NCBI RefSeq assembly: GCF_006715395.1
Contig: NZ_VFNC01000002.1
Span: forward strand, 2,170,001 to 2,234,000
From: Streptomyces sp. SLBN-31
GTDB taxonomy: Bacteria; Actinomycetota; Actinomycetes; Streptomycetales; Streptomycetaceae
Reading direction: 5' to 3'
DNA: 64,000 nucleotides
The notes under the pieces are model-generated. The model made no database searches. It was not told the origin of the DNA and saw nothing but the letters and a program-made list of their open reading frames with translations. This document shows, in pieces, positions 43,876 through 52,819 of this stretch; position 1 is the first letter of the stretch, and each line of letters opens with the position of its first letter. Made by a program: the position numbers and the translations under genes.

Positions 43876-44592
43876 TCAGTGCTGCGGCACCGCGCATCCG
43901 TCGGGGCCGCAGGCGTCCGCGTCACCCTGGTCGAGGAGCTGCAGCGGGGACCGCTCGCCCCAGGCCTGGGTCAGCGCCTGGGTGAAGACCTCGGCGGGCT
44001 GGGCGCCGGAGACGCCGTACTTGCGGTCCAGGACGAAGAAGGGGACACCGTTGGCGCCGAGCTCGGCGGCCTCACGCTCGTCGGCGCGGACGTCGTCGGC
44101 GTAGGCGGTGGGATCGGCGAGGACCTTACGGGCGTCCTCCGCGGCCAGCCCGGCGGCGACGGCCAGCTCGACCAGCCGCTCCTCGCCCTCGGAGAAGACG
44201 GAGCGCTCCTCGGCGAAGTTCGCCTTGTAAAGGACCTGGATCAGCTCGTCCTGCTTCCCCTGCTCCTTGGCGAGGTGCAGCAGGCGGTGCATGTCGAAGG
44301 TGTTGCCGTGGTCGCGGTCCCGGGTGCGGTACTCCAGGCCCTCGGCGGCCGCCTGGGCGCCCAGGTTCTCCTCACCGGCCTGGGCCTGGGCCTCGCTCAT
44401 GCCGTACTTCTTCGTGAGCATGGCGATCACCGGCTGGACGTCGCCCTTGGCGCGGCCGGGGTCCAGTTCGAAGGAGCGGTGCACCACCTCGACCCGGTCG
44501 CGGTGCGGGAAGGCGGCGAGCGCCTTCTCGAAGCGCGCCTTGCCCACGTAGCACCAGGGGCACGCTATGTCCGACCAGATCTCGACCTTCAT
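43876..44592 (-). CDS. DsbA family oxidoreductase (FrnE-like)
   Basis: A 238-aa cytoplasmic thioredoxin-fold protein. The N-terminal active site SDIACPWCYVGKARFEKAL contains CPWC; GVPFFVLDRKYGVSGAQP supplies the cis-Pro loop. FrnE-like members catalyse disulfide exchange or isomerisation, or act in polyketide pathways. A second Cys pair, DACGPDGC, is at the extreme C-terminus and could bind metal or form a disulfide. ATG 44592 with GGAGAG upstream. Confidence 0.9.
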   Translation of the reverse strand: MKVEIWSDIACPWCYVGKARFEKALAAFPHRDRVEVVHRSFELDPGRAKGDVQPVIAMLTKKYGMSEAQAQAGEENLGAQAAAEGLEYRTRDRDHGNTFDMHRLLHLAKEQGKQDELIQVLYKANFAEERSVFSEGEERLVELAVAAGLAAEDARKVLADPTAYADDVRADEREAAELGANGVPFFVLDRKYGVSGAQPAEVFTQALTQAWGERSPLQLLDQGDADACGPDGCAVPQH

Positions 44593-44660
44593 GTTCTCTC
44601 CAGCTCGTACGGGTACGGAGGCCACCTCCGCCGAGTGGATGAACGTTCAAGCAGCCGGGA

Positions 44661-45164
44661 TCATTCCCCCGTCACCGCATACCGCAGAAACATGTGGTGA
44701 TCCCCCTCGGCCGGCGGGTGCGCGGGGTCCGCCACCCAGCCCTGGCGGGCGTAGAAGGCCTGGGCGCGGCGGTTGTCGACGTGCACGTCGAGGACGGCGG
44801 CGCGTCGGCCGTCGGCCCGCCACTGCTCGGCGCAGGCGGTGTGCAGGGCCGTACCGACGCCGCGGCGCCAGGCGTCGGGATCCACGTGGAACTGGTAGAG
44901 CTTGACCGTTTCCGCGGAGGCGTCCGGCGGGGTGCGGAAGGAGGCGACGGCGACGATGCGGCCCTGCTCGACGAGGCACAGCACCTGGCCGTCCGGCCGC
45001 GTGATGGCTCCGTGCCAGGCGGCGAGCCAGTCGGTGCCGTCCTGGGGTACGCCGTCCGGGTAGTAGGTCGCCCGGGCGCGCGTGTGCAGGGCGGTGACGG
45101 CCTCGGCCTCGGCGGGCAGCACCGTGCGGATGACCCGGGCGCCCATGACTCGGTCACTGATCAT
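44661..45164 (-). CDS. GNAT family N-acetyltransferase
   Basis: A 167-aa GNAT acetyltransferase. Acetyl-CoA loop region: HVDPDAWRRGVGTALHTACA; the C-terminal VDNRRAQAFYARQGWV is also typical. Substrate unknown. ATG 45164 overlaps the stop of the upstream GlxA-type regulator by 4 nt, so it is probably cotranslated with it; an in-frame ATG at 45146 is an alternative. Confidence 0.87.
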   Translation of the reverse strand: MISDRVMGARVIRTVLPAEAEAVTALHTRARATYYPDGVPQDGTDWLAAWHGAITRPDGQVLCLVEQGRIVAVASFRTPPDASAETVKLYQFHVDPDAWRRGVGTALHTACAEQWRADGRRAAVLDVHVDNRRAQAFYARQGWVADPAHPPAEGDHHMFLRYAVTGE

Positions 45165-46156
45165 GCAGCGGAGGACGTGTCCGCGGAAGCCGCGGTTCCC
45201 AGGCGGCTGAACTGCGTCCGGTACGCGCTCGGCGTCAGACCGGTGCGGCGCACGACGTGGGCGCGCAGCGAGTCGGCGGTGCCCAGGCCGCAGGCGCGGG
45301 CCACCTGGTCCATGGGGAGCGTGGTGGTCTCCAGCAACTCCTTCGCGCGCTCGATGCGCTGGTGGAGCAGCCACTGCAGCGGGCTGACCCCGCTCTCGGC
45401 GTGGAAGCGGCGGGTGAGCGTCCGTACCGAGACGCCCGCGTGCCGGGCCAGGTCGGTGAGGGAGAGGGGCTTGTCGAGGTGGCGCATGGCCCAGCCCCGG
45501 GTGTCGGCGCAGGCGTTGCCGCGCTCCGGGGGCAGCGGGGTGTGCGTGAACTGCGTCTGGCCGCCGGGCCGTACGGGCGCGACCAGGGCGCGCCGGGCGA
45601 CCTCGTTGGCGACGGCGGCGCCGTAGTCGGTGCGGATGACATGGAGGCAGAGGTCGATGCCGGCGGCGTACCCGGAGGAGGTTACGTAGGGGCCGTCCTG
45701 GACGTAGAGGACGTCGCCCTGGAGGTCGACCTGCGGGTAGCGCCTGCGCAGTTCCTCGGCGTGCGCCCAGTACGTCGTCGCTCTGCGGCCCGCCAGCAGG
45801 CCCGCCTCGGCGAGCTGGAAGGCGCCGGTGCACAGGGAGGCGACGCGTTTGCCGTCCGCGGCGGCCTCCTTGACGGCGGCCACGATCCGCGGGTCCGGCT
45901 CGTACGGCGCCCCGGTGCCGGCGACGACCACCGTGTCCGCCTCCCGCGTGGCGTCGAGGCCGCGGCGGACGTACAGGTCGAGCCCGCCGCTGGTGGGCAC
46001 CGGACCCGGCTCGGCGGCGCAGATGATCACCTCGTAGCCGGGCCGCCCGTCCACCTCGACCTTGCCGAACAGCATCTCGGGGATGGCGAGGTTGAACATC
46101 GACACGGGCGAGGGCGCGATCACGGCGATGCGGTGCGGGGCGAGCGGCTGGGGCAT
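45161..46156 (-). CDS. GlxA family transcriptional regulator (DJ-1/PfpI domain plus AraC HTH)
   Basis: A 331-aa regulator. N-terminal DJ-1/PfpI domain (about residues 10-190) with the loop VASLCTGAFQLAEAGLLAG; C-terminal AraC-type double HTH (about 230-325) including DLARHAGVSVRTLTRRFHAE and MDQVARACGLGTADSLRAH. ATG 46156 has GGAGG 8 nt upstream. The divergent MFS exporter begins only 71 bp away, so it is the likely target. Confidence 0.92.
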   Translation of the reverse strand: MPQPLAPHRIAVIAPSPVSMFNLAIPEMLFGKVEVDGRPGYEVIICAAEPGPVPTSGGLDLYVRRGLDATREADTVVVAGTGAPYEPDPRIVAAVKEAAADGKRVASLCTGAFQLAEAGLLAGRRATTYWAHAEELRRRYPQVDLQGDVLYVQDGPYVTSSGYAAGIDLCLHVIRTDYGAAVANEVARRALVAPVRPGGQTQFTHTPLPPERGNACADTRGWAMRHLDKPLSLTDLARHAGVSVRTLTRRFHAESGVSPLQWLLHQRIERAKELLETTTLPMDQVARACGLGTADSLRAHVVRRTGLTPSAYRTQFSRLGTAASADTSSAA

Positions 46157-46226
46157 GGCCAGAACCTCCGGTTCCCTGTCGTTCAGGCCACTACTGTACG
46201 ACGCCGAAGATCCGCAGCATGGACGC

Positions 46227-47600
46227 ATGACGACGAACCGGACCCTGGAGGGCGACGAACTCGCCTCTGTCACAGCCAAGTTGACGACGGAAGCCAGGAA
46301 AACCTCGCCCTCGCTCACCCTCACCGCCGCCCTGCTCGGCTTCGCGCTGATCTGCCTCGACGCTTCCGTGGTCAACGTGGCCCTGCCCGCGATCGGCTCC
46401 TCCCTGGGCGGCGGGATGGCCGGCTCCCAGTGGGTGGTCGACGCCTACACCCTGCCCTTCGCCGCGCTGATGCTGTCCACCGGGGCCTTCGCGGACCGGT
46501 CGGGAGCGAGCCGCGCGTTCGCGCTCGGCACCGGCGTCTTCACGCTCGCCTCGGTCGCCTGCGGCCTGGCGCCGAACCTTCCGGCGCTGATCGGCGCCCG
46601 GGTGGTGCAGGGCCTCGCGGCCGCGGTGGTGCTCCCGGCCTCGCTGGCACTGGTGCGGCAGGCGTTCCGGGAGCCGGCGCGACGGGCGCGGGCGGTGGCG
46701 ACGTGGGCCGCCGGCGGTTCGGCCGCGGTGGCGCTGGGGCCGGTGGCGGGCGGTCTGCTGACCACGGCGTGGGACTGGCGCGGGATCTTCTTCGTCAACC
46801 TGCCGGTGGGGGCGCTGATCCTGGCGCTGCTCCTGCGGGCCCCGCGCTCCGAGCGCCGGCCGGCCCCGCTGGACCTGCCGGGGCAGACGACGGCGGTGGT
46901 GGCGCTCACGGGCGTGACGTTCGCGGTGATCGAAGGGGGCACGGCGGGCTGGACGGCCCTGGCGGTGGCCCTGCTCGCGGGCGTCGCGTTCTTCCGGATC
47001 GAGGCGCGCAGCCCGCACCCGGTGGTCCCGCTCGGCCTGTTCCGCGACCGGACGGTGGCCGTGGCCGTCGCGACGGGGTCGGCGGTCAGCGTCGCCTTCT
47101 ACAGCGTGGTGTTCGTCTTCTCCCTCTTCTTCCAGCAGGTCCAGGGGCTGTCCGCGCTGCGGGCCGGGCTGGCCTTCCTGCCCATGACCGGCCTGATCGC
47201 GGTGACGAACGTGGTCGCGGGCAAGGTCGCGGGGCGGTACGGGGCGAGGGCGCCGATGCTGGTGGGGCAGGCGCTCGCCGTCGCGGGCCTGCTCGTCCTG
47301 CTGTACGTCGACGCCGGCACGTCCTCCGTTGTGACGGCCGTGCTGCTCGTACCGCTGGCGCTGGGGTGCGCGCTGACGGTGCCGCCGCTGACGGCGGCGA
47401 TGATGGACGCGGTGCCGGTGGAGCGGGCGGGGGTGGCGGCGGGGATGCTGAACGCCGCGCGGCAGGTGGCCGGGGGGTTGGGGATCGCGGTGTTCGGGTC
47501 GCTGGTGGGGGGTGGGTTCGTGGAGGGGATGCGGGTGGCGTTGCTGATCAGTGCGGGGGCGCTGGTGCTGACCTGGGCGGGTACGTTGCGGTTGCGGTGA
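46227..47600 (+). CDS. MFS transporter, DHA2-type drug exporter
   Basis: A 457-aa major facilitator, 12-14 membrane helices. Typical marks: LDASVVNVALPAIGSSLGGG near the N-terminus, GARVVQGLAAAVVLPASLAL and GPVAGGLLTTAWDWRGIFFV (motif C region). Expected to export a drug or metabolite using the proton gradient. ATG 46227 has no clear Shine-Dalgarno sequence and may be leaderless. Divergent from the GlxA-type regulator. Confidence 0.91.
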   Translation: MTTNRTLEGDELASVTAKLTTEARKTSPSLTLTAALLGFALICLDASVVNVALPAIGSSLGGGMAGSQWVVDAYTLPFAALMLSTGAFADRSGASRAFALGTGVFTLASVACGLAPNLPALIGARVVQGLAAAVVLPASLALVRQAFREPARRARAVATWAAGGSAAVALGPVAGGLLTTAWDWRGIFFVNLPVGALILALLLRAPRSERRPAPLDLPGQTTAVVALTGVTFAVIEGGTAGWTALAVALLAGVAFFRIEARSPHPVVPLGLFRDRTVAVAVATGSAVSVAFYSVVFVFSLFFQQVQGLSALRAGLAFLPMTGLIAVTNVVAGKVAGRYGARAPMLVGQALAVAGLLVLLYVDAGTSSVVTAVLLVPLALGCALTVPPLTAAMMDAVPVERAGVAAGMLNAARQVAGGLGIAVFGSLVGGGFVEGMRVALLISAGALVLTWAGTLRLR

Positions 47601-47605
47601 GTGCT

Positions 47606-47713
47606 GGGGGCTGCCCCCCAGACCTCCCTACGGCCCTGGAGGGGCCTTTTCCTCAAACGCCGGACGGGCTGGATATGGGCCGGCGTCCTGGAATGCCGGA
47701 CGGGCTGGATATG
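47606..47713 (+). repeat. Dispersed repeat plus partial direct duplicate between convergent genes
   Basis: The element at 47606-47671 begins GGGGGCTGCCCCCCAG and ends CAAACGCCGGACGGGCTG, the same layout as the copy inside cobB at 24104-24168. Its right end, GCCGGACGGGCTGGATATGG, is repeated directly within 47694-47713. It lies in the 132-bp gap between the MFS and DUF1349 stops and may form a terminator-like hairpin. Confidence 0.8.
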
Positions 47714-47732
47714 GCGCCCACGGCCTGAATGG

Positions 47733-48341
47733 TCAGGTGCCGTCCCTCAGGTCCGCCGGCCAGTGGGGGCGGAACCGTATGTGGTCGTACGTCACCACGC
47801 AGCCCTCGCCCATCGGGGACTGGGTCATGAAGCCGACCAGGGCCGCGTCCGTCTCCTTCTCGCCGCCCAGGGTGAACAGGCGGACGAAGGTCCAGCGCTC
47901 GCCGTCGCGGGAGGCGTGGAAGGCGAAGGCGCGGCCGGTGCGGCTGATCCGCAGCCACACCGAACTGCCTTCGACGGTGAAGGAGTTGGCGTCGTCGGAG
48001 TGACCCCGGGTGACCACCGTGCAGACGGTGGGCACGTCCGGGGAGTACTCCAGGCACAGCTTGGCCCAGGCCCGCTCGCCGACGTGGACGTAGAGGACCC
48101 CCGCGTCGAACGCCCCCGCGAAGCCGACCGTGACCCGGGCGATCAGCTGGAAGTCCCCTTCGGGCCAGCCCAGCAGCCGCGGGGCGTCCGAGGCGGGTTC
48201 CAGCGCCTCGCCGGTGGGCGGCACGAACCGGTCCTGGCGGGGGCCGGCCCACCCGGTGAGCACACCGTCCTCGTAGGACCAGTTGCCCTCGGGGCCGTAT
48301 GTGCGCAGGGCGAAGGGGAGTTCGGGAAGTTCGACGTCCAT
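47733..48341 (-). CDS. DUF1349 domain-containing protein
   Basis: A 202-aa protein of the DUF1349 (concanavalin-like beta-sandwich) family, sometimes called regulation-of-enolase-like. Typical text: FDAGVLYVHVGERAWAKLCLE, VVTRGHSDDANSFTVEG and FTLGGEKETDAALVGFMTQSP. No signal peptide. Sugar binding is possible from the fold, but function is unknown. Confidence 0.88.
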   Translation of the reverse strand: MDVELPELPFALRTYGPEGNWSYEDGVLTGWAGPRQDRFVPPTGEALEPASDAPRLLGWPEGDFQLIARVTVGFAGAFDAGVLYVHVGERAWAKLCLEYSPDVPTVCTVVTRGHSDDANSFTVEGSSVWLRISRTGRAFAFHASRDGERWTFVRLFTLGGEKETDAALVGFMTQSPMGEGCVVTYDHIRFRPHWPADLRDGT

Positions 48342-48367
48342 CCGGCGATTGTGTCAGGTGGGCCCGT

Positions 48368-49927
48368 TCAGAGTTCCAGTCGGCCGTTGAACCGACGCGG
48401 CAGACCGAGCGGGTTGTCGTCGCGCAGCTCGGGGGGCAGCAGCGCCTCGGGCGCCCCCTGGTACACCACCGGCCGCATCCACCGCTCGATGGCGGTGCCG
48501 CCGACGGACGTCGAGGTCGAGGTGGTCGCCGGGTACGGTCCGCCGTGGTGCTGGGCCGGCGCCACGGCGACGCCCGTCGGCCAGCCGTTGACCAGCACCC
48601 GGCCGGCCAGCGGCGTCAGCTCCGCGAGGATCTCCGCGCCGCGTCCCTCGCCCGCGGCCTCCTCGGCCGACAGGTGGACCGTCGCCGTGAGGTTGCCGGG
48701 CAGGCGCGAGAGGACGGCCTGGACCTGGGCGTCGTCGTCGTAGCGGACGACGACGGTCACCGGGCCGAAGCACTCCTCCAGGAGGAGGTCGTACGCGCCC
48801 TCCTCGGTCAGCTTGTCGGCGGCGACGGTCAGGAAGCCGGCGCTCACCGTGTGCTCGCCGCCCGAGCCGGGCGTCACCGGCGACTCCACGTCCGGCAGCC
48901 CGGCGCGCTCGGCGACCCCGGCGACGAAGTTGTCGCGCATGCGGTGGTCGAGGAGCACCCCGGCGTCCGTGTCGCTCACGGCGTCGGTCAGCGACTTCAG
49001 GAAGCGGTCGCCCGACGCGCTCGCCGGAGCCAGCACCAGGCCGGGCTTCACGCAGAACTGCCCGACGCCGAGGGTCATGGAACCGGCCAGGCCCGCGCCG
49101 ATGGCCTCCGCGCGCTCGGCGGCCGCGGCCTCCGTGACGACGACGGGGTTCAGGGAGCCCAGCTCGCCGTGGAAGGGGATCGGTACCGGGCGCGCGGCCG
49201 CGGCGTCGAACAGGGCCCGGCCGCCCTTGACGGAGCCGGTGAAGCCGGCCGCCGAGACCAGCGGGTGCCTGACCAGCTCGACGCCCGCCTCGAAGCCGTG
49301 CACCAGGCCGACGACGCCCTCGGGGATGCCGTGCGCGGCAGCGGCCCGGCGCAGCACCTTGGCGACCAGCTCGGACAGGGCCGGGTGGTCGGGGTGGGCC
49401 TTGACGACGACCGGGCAGCCGGCGCCGAGCGCGCTCGCGGTGTCGCCGCCGGCCACGGAGAAGGCGAAGGGGAAGTTGGAGGCCGAGTAGACGGCCACCA
49501 CGCCCAGCGGCACCTTGTAGCGGCGCAGGTCCGGGATCGGGGGCGTCGCGGTGTCGTCGGGGTGGTTGATGATCACGTCGAGGAAGGCGCCCTCGTCGAC
49601 GATGTCGGCGAAGGCCCGCAGCTGGAAGCAGGTGCGGGCGAGTTCGCCGGTGAGCCGGACCGGGCCGAGCGCGGTCTCCGCGTCGGCGGTCTCCACGAGC
49701 CCGTCCTTGGCCGCCTCCAGCTGCTCGGCGGCGGTGCGCAGGAACGCCGAGCGCAGGGCGCGGTCGGCGAGGGAGGCGCGTGCCGCGTGGGCGGCGCGGA
49801 CGGCGGCGTCGACCTCCTGGGCTGTGGCCTCCACCGCAACCTGTTCACGCTGCTTCCCGGTTCGGGGGTCGACACTCCAGACTGGTGCTGCTGCCACCGC
49901 GGATCCCTCCAGGTGTATCAGGGTCAT
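48368..49927 (-). CDS. Alpha-ketoglutaric semialdehyde dehydrogenase (NADP+), ALDH family
   Basis: A 519-aa aldehyde dehydrogenase. Cofactor and catalytic regions: VVAVYSASNFPFAFSVAGGD, AAGFTGSVKGGRALFDAAAA, FHGELGSLNPVVVTEAAA and the nucleophile Cys in LGVGQFCVKPGLVLAP. The pattern fits ketoglutarate-semialdehyde dehydrogenases of sugar-acid, arabinose or hydroxyproline breakdown. No partner dehydratase is next to it here. Divergent from an IclR regulator with an operator-like repeat 11 bp before its ATG. Confidence 0.9.
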   Translation of the reverse strand: MTLIHLEGSAVAAAPVWSVDPRTGKQREQVAVEATAQEVDAAVRAAHAARASLADRALRSAFLRTAAEQLEAAKDGLVETADAETALGPVRLTGELARTCFQLRAFADIVDEGAFLDVIINHPDDTATPPIPDLRRYKVPLGVVAVYSASNFPFAFSVAGGDTASALGAGCPVVVKAHPDHPALSELVAKVLRRAAAAHGIPEGVVGLVHGFEAGVELVRHPLVSAAGFTGSVKGGRALFDAAAARPVPIPFHGELGSLNPVVVTEAAAAERAEAIGAGLAGSMTLGVGQFCVKPGLVLAPASASGDRFLKSLTDAVSDTDAGVLLDHRMRDNFVAGVAERAGLPDVESPVTPGSGGEHTVSAGFLTVAADKLTEEGAYDLLLEECFGPVTVVVRYDDDAQVQAVLSRLPGNLTATVHLSAEEAAGEGRGAEILAELTPLAGRVLVNGWPTGVAVAPAQHHGGPYPATTSTSTSVGGTAIERWMRPVVYQGAPEALLPPELRDDNPLGLPRRFNGRLEL

Positions 49928-49937
49928 TCACCAGGGT

Positions 49938-49955
49938 CGTTCGATATACTGAACG
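49938..49955. promoter_or_regulatory. Operator-like inverted repeat between the ALDH and IclR genes
   Basis: CGTTC (49938-49942) and GAACG (49951-49955) form a perfect inverted repeat around GATATACT. IclR-type regulators often bind short imperfect palindromes of this kind. It is 11 bp from the ALDH start and 73 bp from the IclR start, so it could control both. Confidence 0.6.
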
Positions 49956-50027
49956 CTGTCTCTGATGATGAATATGCTGTTGGAGACTATAACTTCGGTT
50001 TCTCGTCCAACGAAGGGGTCAGGGGCG

Positions 50028-50801
50028 ATGGCGGCAGCCGAGACAGGCGGCGGGGCGCAGGTCAAATCCGCGGTGCGAACCGTTGAATTGCTCGAGTACT
50101 TCGCCGGCAGCCCCGGCATGCACTCCCTCGCATCGGTCCAGGAGGCCGTCGGATATCCCAAGTCCAGCCTCTACATGCTCCTGCGCACGCTGGTGGAGCT
50201 GGGCTGGGTGGAGACCGACGCGACGGGCACGCGGTACGGCATCGGGGTGCGGGCGCTGCTGGTGGGCACCTCGTACATCGACGGCGACGAGGTGGTCGCC
50301 GCGGCCCGTCCGACGCTGGACCGCCTCTCGGACGACACCACCGAGACCATCCACCTGGCGCGCCTGGACGGCACGAACGTCGTGTATCTCGCCACCCGCC
50401 AGTCCCAGCACTACCTGCGCCCCTTCACCCGCGTCGGCCGACGCCTCCCGGCGCACTCGACCTCGCTCGGCAAGGCGATCCTCGCCACCTACGCCGACGA
50501 GCAGGTCCGCAAGATGCTCCCCGAGACGCTGCCCGCCCTGACCGAGAACACGATCACGGACCGGGAGAAGCTCATCGAGGAACTGCACCAGGTGCGGGAG
50601 CAGGGCTTCGCGGTCGACCGCGAGGAGAACACGCTGGGCCTGCGCTGCTTCGGCGTCGCCATCCCCTACCGCACGCCCGCACGCGACGCGATCAGCTGCT
50701 CGGTGCCGGTGGCCCGGCTCACGCCGGCACACGAACAGCTGGTCAAGGACGCCCTGTTCGACGCGCGCGACCGACTCACCCTGGCGACCCGACGACTGTG
50801 A
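50028..50801 (+). CDS. IclR family transcriptional regulator
   Basis: A 257-aa regulator. N-terminal winged HTH (about residues 15-75: AVRTVELLEYFAGSPGMHSL, VGYPKSSLYMLLRTLVELGW), C-terminal effector domain (about 90-257) with HSTSLGKAILATYAD and EENTLGLRCFGVAIPYRTPA. ATG 50028 with AGGGGCG upstream; an in-frame ATG at 49965 would run through the promoter. Likely controls the divergent dehydrogenase. A GNAT gene follows 18 bp later. Confidence 0.92.
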   Translation: MAAAETGGGAQVKSAVRTVELLEYFAGSPGMHSLASVQEAVGYPKSSLYMLLRTLVELGWVETDATGTRYGIGVRALLVGTSYIDGDEVVAAARPTLDRLSDDTTETIHLARLDGTNVVYLATRQSQHYLRPFTRVGRRLPAHSTSLGKAILATYADEQVRKMLPETLPALTENTITDREKLIEELHQVREQGFAVDREENTLGLRCFGVAIPYRTPARDAISCSVPVARLTPAHEQLVKDALFDARDRLTLATRRL

Positions 50802-50819
50802 CCCCTAGCCTCTTCGTTC

Positions 50820-51290
50820 ATGGACGTCGTACTGCGCGAAGTGCACGACAGTGATCTGCCCGTCTTCTTCCGGCAGATGAACGATCCCGAGGCCCTGCAC
50901 ATGGCCGCCTTCACCCCGAAGGACCCCGCCGACCGGGACGCCTTCGAAGCGCACTGGAAACGGATCCGGGCCACCGGGGACGTGCTGCGCACGGTCCTGC
51001 TGGACGGTGACGTGGTGGGCAGCGCCGCGGTGTACGGGGATCCGGACGAGCGCGAGGTCACCTACTGGGTGGACCGGGCGTACTGGGGACGGGGGGTGGC
51101 CACGGCCGCGCTACGGGCGCTGCTGGCCGAGGTGCCGGAGCGGCCGCTGTACGCGCGGGCCGCGGCGGACAACGCCGCCTCCCGGCGGGTGCTGGAGAAG
51201 TGCGGGTTCCGGCTGACGGCGCGGGCCACGGGGTTCGCGAACGCGCGGAGCGAGGAGATCGACGAGGTCGTGCTCACCCTTCAGGCGTGA
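50820..51290 (+). CDS. GNAT family N-acetyltransferase (RimJ/RimL-like)
   Basis: A 156-aa GNAT protein. VVLREVHDSDLPVFFRQMND is the usual start of this group; YWVDRAYWGRGVATAALRAL carries the acetyl-CoA loop and NAASRRVLEKCGFRLTAR the final strand. Probably acetylates a small molecule or protein N-terminus. Only 18 bp after the IclR gene, with no clear promoter between them. Confidence 0.88.
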   Translation: MDVVLREVHDSDLPVFFRQMNDPEALHMAAFTPKDPADRDAFEAHWKRIRATGDVLRTVLLDGDVVGSAAVYGDPDEREVTYWVDRAYWGRGVATAALRALLAEVPERPLYARAAADNAASRRVLEKCGFRLTARATGFANARSEEIDEVVLTLQA

Positions 51291-51317
51291 GGTTCATGAG
51301 CGCCCGATGAGAAATCG

Positions 51318-51347
51318 GCGGGAAGGGAACGTTCCGCCCCTTCCCGC
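51318..51347 (+). terminator. Hairpin upstream of the PBP gene
   Basis: GCGGGAAGGG (51318-51327) pairs perfectly with CCCTTCCCGC (51338-51347). It lies between the GNAT stop and the PBP start (51365) and could end the upstream transcript or shape the PBP leader. Confidence 0.65.
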
Positions 51348-51364
51348 TCGTCTTCACGATCGCG

Positions 51365-52816
51365 ATGAACAAGACGATCAGGCGGACCTCCGTCTTCGTG
51401 CTGCTGCTCGTGTTCGCCCTGCTGATCAGGGCGACCTGGGTGCAGTACTACGACGGCAAGGCCCTAGCGGACGACAAGTACAACCGGCGCAACGTGATCG
51501 AGACGTACGCGGAGCCGCTCGGCAACATCATCGTGGCCGGACGCTCGGTCACCGGTTCGGCGCGAACGAAGAGCGGCGACCTCGCGTACAAGCGCACGTA
51601 CAAGGACGGAGAGCTGTACGCGGCGGTGACGGGCTACGCCTCGCAGGCGTACGCCCCCACCCAGCTGGAGGGCATCTACCAGGACCTGCTCAACGGCACG
51701 GACAACCGGCTGAAGACCGTGATGGACACGGTCACCGGCAAGCGCGCCGAGCCCGGTGACGTGGTCACGACCATCGACCCGGACGTGCAGAAGGCGGCGT
51801 ACGACGCGCTCGGCGCCAAGAAGGGCGCGGCCGTCGCGATCGACCCGAAGACGGGGAAGATCCTCGCGGTCGTCTCCACGCCCTCGTACGACCCGACGTC
51901 CCTGACGGACGCCAACACCGCGGGGACGGCCTGGAAGAAGCTGAACGCCGACCCGGACAAGCCGCTGACCAACCGGGCGCTGCGCCAGCCGCTGCCGCCG
52001 GGCTCGACGTTCAAGCTGGTCGTGGCGGCGGCCGCGCTGGAGGACGGCCTGTACTCGTCCGTGGACCAGAGGACCGACAGCCCCGACCCGTACACCCTGC
52101 CGGGCACCACCCGCGAGCTGTCCAACGAGAACCCGAACGCGCCCTGCGAGGACGCCTCGATCCGCACCGCGCTGGAGTACTCCTGCAACAACGTCTTCGC
52201 GAAGATGGCCGTCAAGCTGGGCCAGGACAAGGTGCGGGCGATGGCCGAGAAGTTCGGCTTCGACGACGACAGCCAGGACGTCCCGGTGCGGGCGTACACC
52301 AGCGTCTACCCCTCCGACATGAACGAGTCCTCCACCGCCCTGACCGGCATCGGCCAGTACGACGTCACCGCGACCCCGCTGCAGATGGCGATGGTGTCCG
52401 CCGCGATCGCCAACGGCGGCAAGCTGGTCTCGCCGCACATGGTCTCGCAGATCACCGACGGCGGCGGCGACGTGCTGAAGGACTACGACGACGACGCGGG
52501 CACCAAGGAGATCGTCAGCTCCTCGACCGCCGAGCAGTTGCAGTCGGCCATGCAGACGGTCGTGGAGAAGGGCACCGGCACCAACGCGCGGATCTCCGGG
52601 GTGACGGTCGGCGGCAAGACGGGCACGGCCCAGCACGGCGAGAACAACAGCCAGACGCCGTACGCCTGGTTCACGTCCTACGGCAAGGCAGGCGGCAAGG
52701 AGGTCGCCGTGGCGGTCGTGGTCGAGCAGTCGAACGCGGCGCGGTCCGAGGTGAGCGGCAATGGACTGGCTGCGCCGGTCGCGAAGGCCGTGATGCAGGC
52801 GGCGTTGAAGAACTGA
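51365..52816 (+). CDS. Penicillin-binding protein, class B-like peptidoglycan D,D-transpeptidase (PbpA type)
   Basis: A 483-aa membrane-anchored transpeptidase: one N-terminal helix (residues about 8-24), a short non-catalytic domain, then the penicillin-binding domain. Active-site motifs: SxxK in LPPGSTFKLVVAAAAL, SxN in EYSCNNVFAKMA, KTG in VGGKTGTAQHGE. It resembles actinobacterial PbpA, which works in septal or spore-wall synthesis. ATG 51365 lacks a good ribosome-binding site. Confidence 0.93.
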   Translation: MNKTIRRTSVFVLLLVFALLIRATWVQYYDGKALADDKYNRRNVIETYAEPLGNIIVAGRSVTGSARTKSGDLAYKRTYKDGELYAAVTGYASQAYAPTQLEGIYQDLLNGTDNRLKTVMDTVTGKRAEPGDVVTTIDPDVQKAAYDALGAKKGAAVAIDPKTGKILAVVSTPSYDPTSLTDANTAGTAWKKLNADPDKPLTNRALRQPLPPGSTFKLVVAAAALEDGLYSSVDQRTDSPDPYTLPGTTRELSNENPNAPCEDASIRTALEYSCNNVFAKMAVKLGQDKVRAMAEKFGFDDDSQDVPVRAYTSVYPSDMNESSTALTGIGQYDVTATPLQMAMVSAAIANGGKLVSPHMVSQITDGGGDVLKDYDDDAGTKEIVSSSTAEQLQSAMQTVVEKGTGTNARISGVTVGGKTGTAQHGENNSQTPYAWFTSYGKAGGKEVAVAVVVEQSNAARSEVSGNGLAAPVAKAVMQAALKN

Positions 52817-52819
52817 CCG

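Noticed and set aside
46157..46375. Longer start for the GlxA-type regulator
   Set aside because: The extension runs through the divergent MFS start, and ATG 46156 has a GGAGG site at the right distance.
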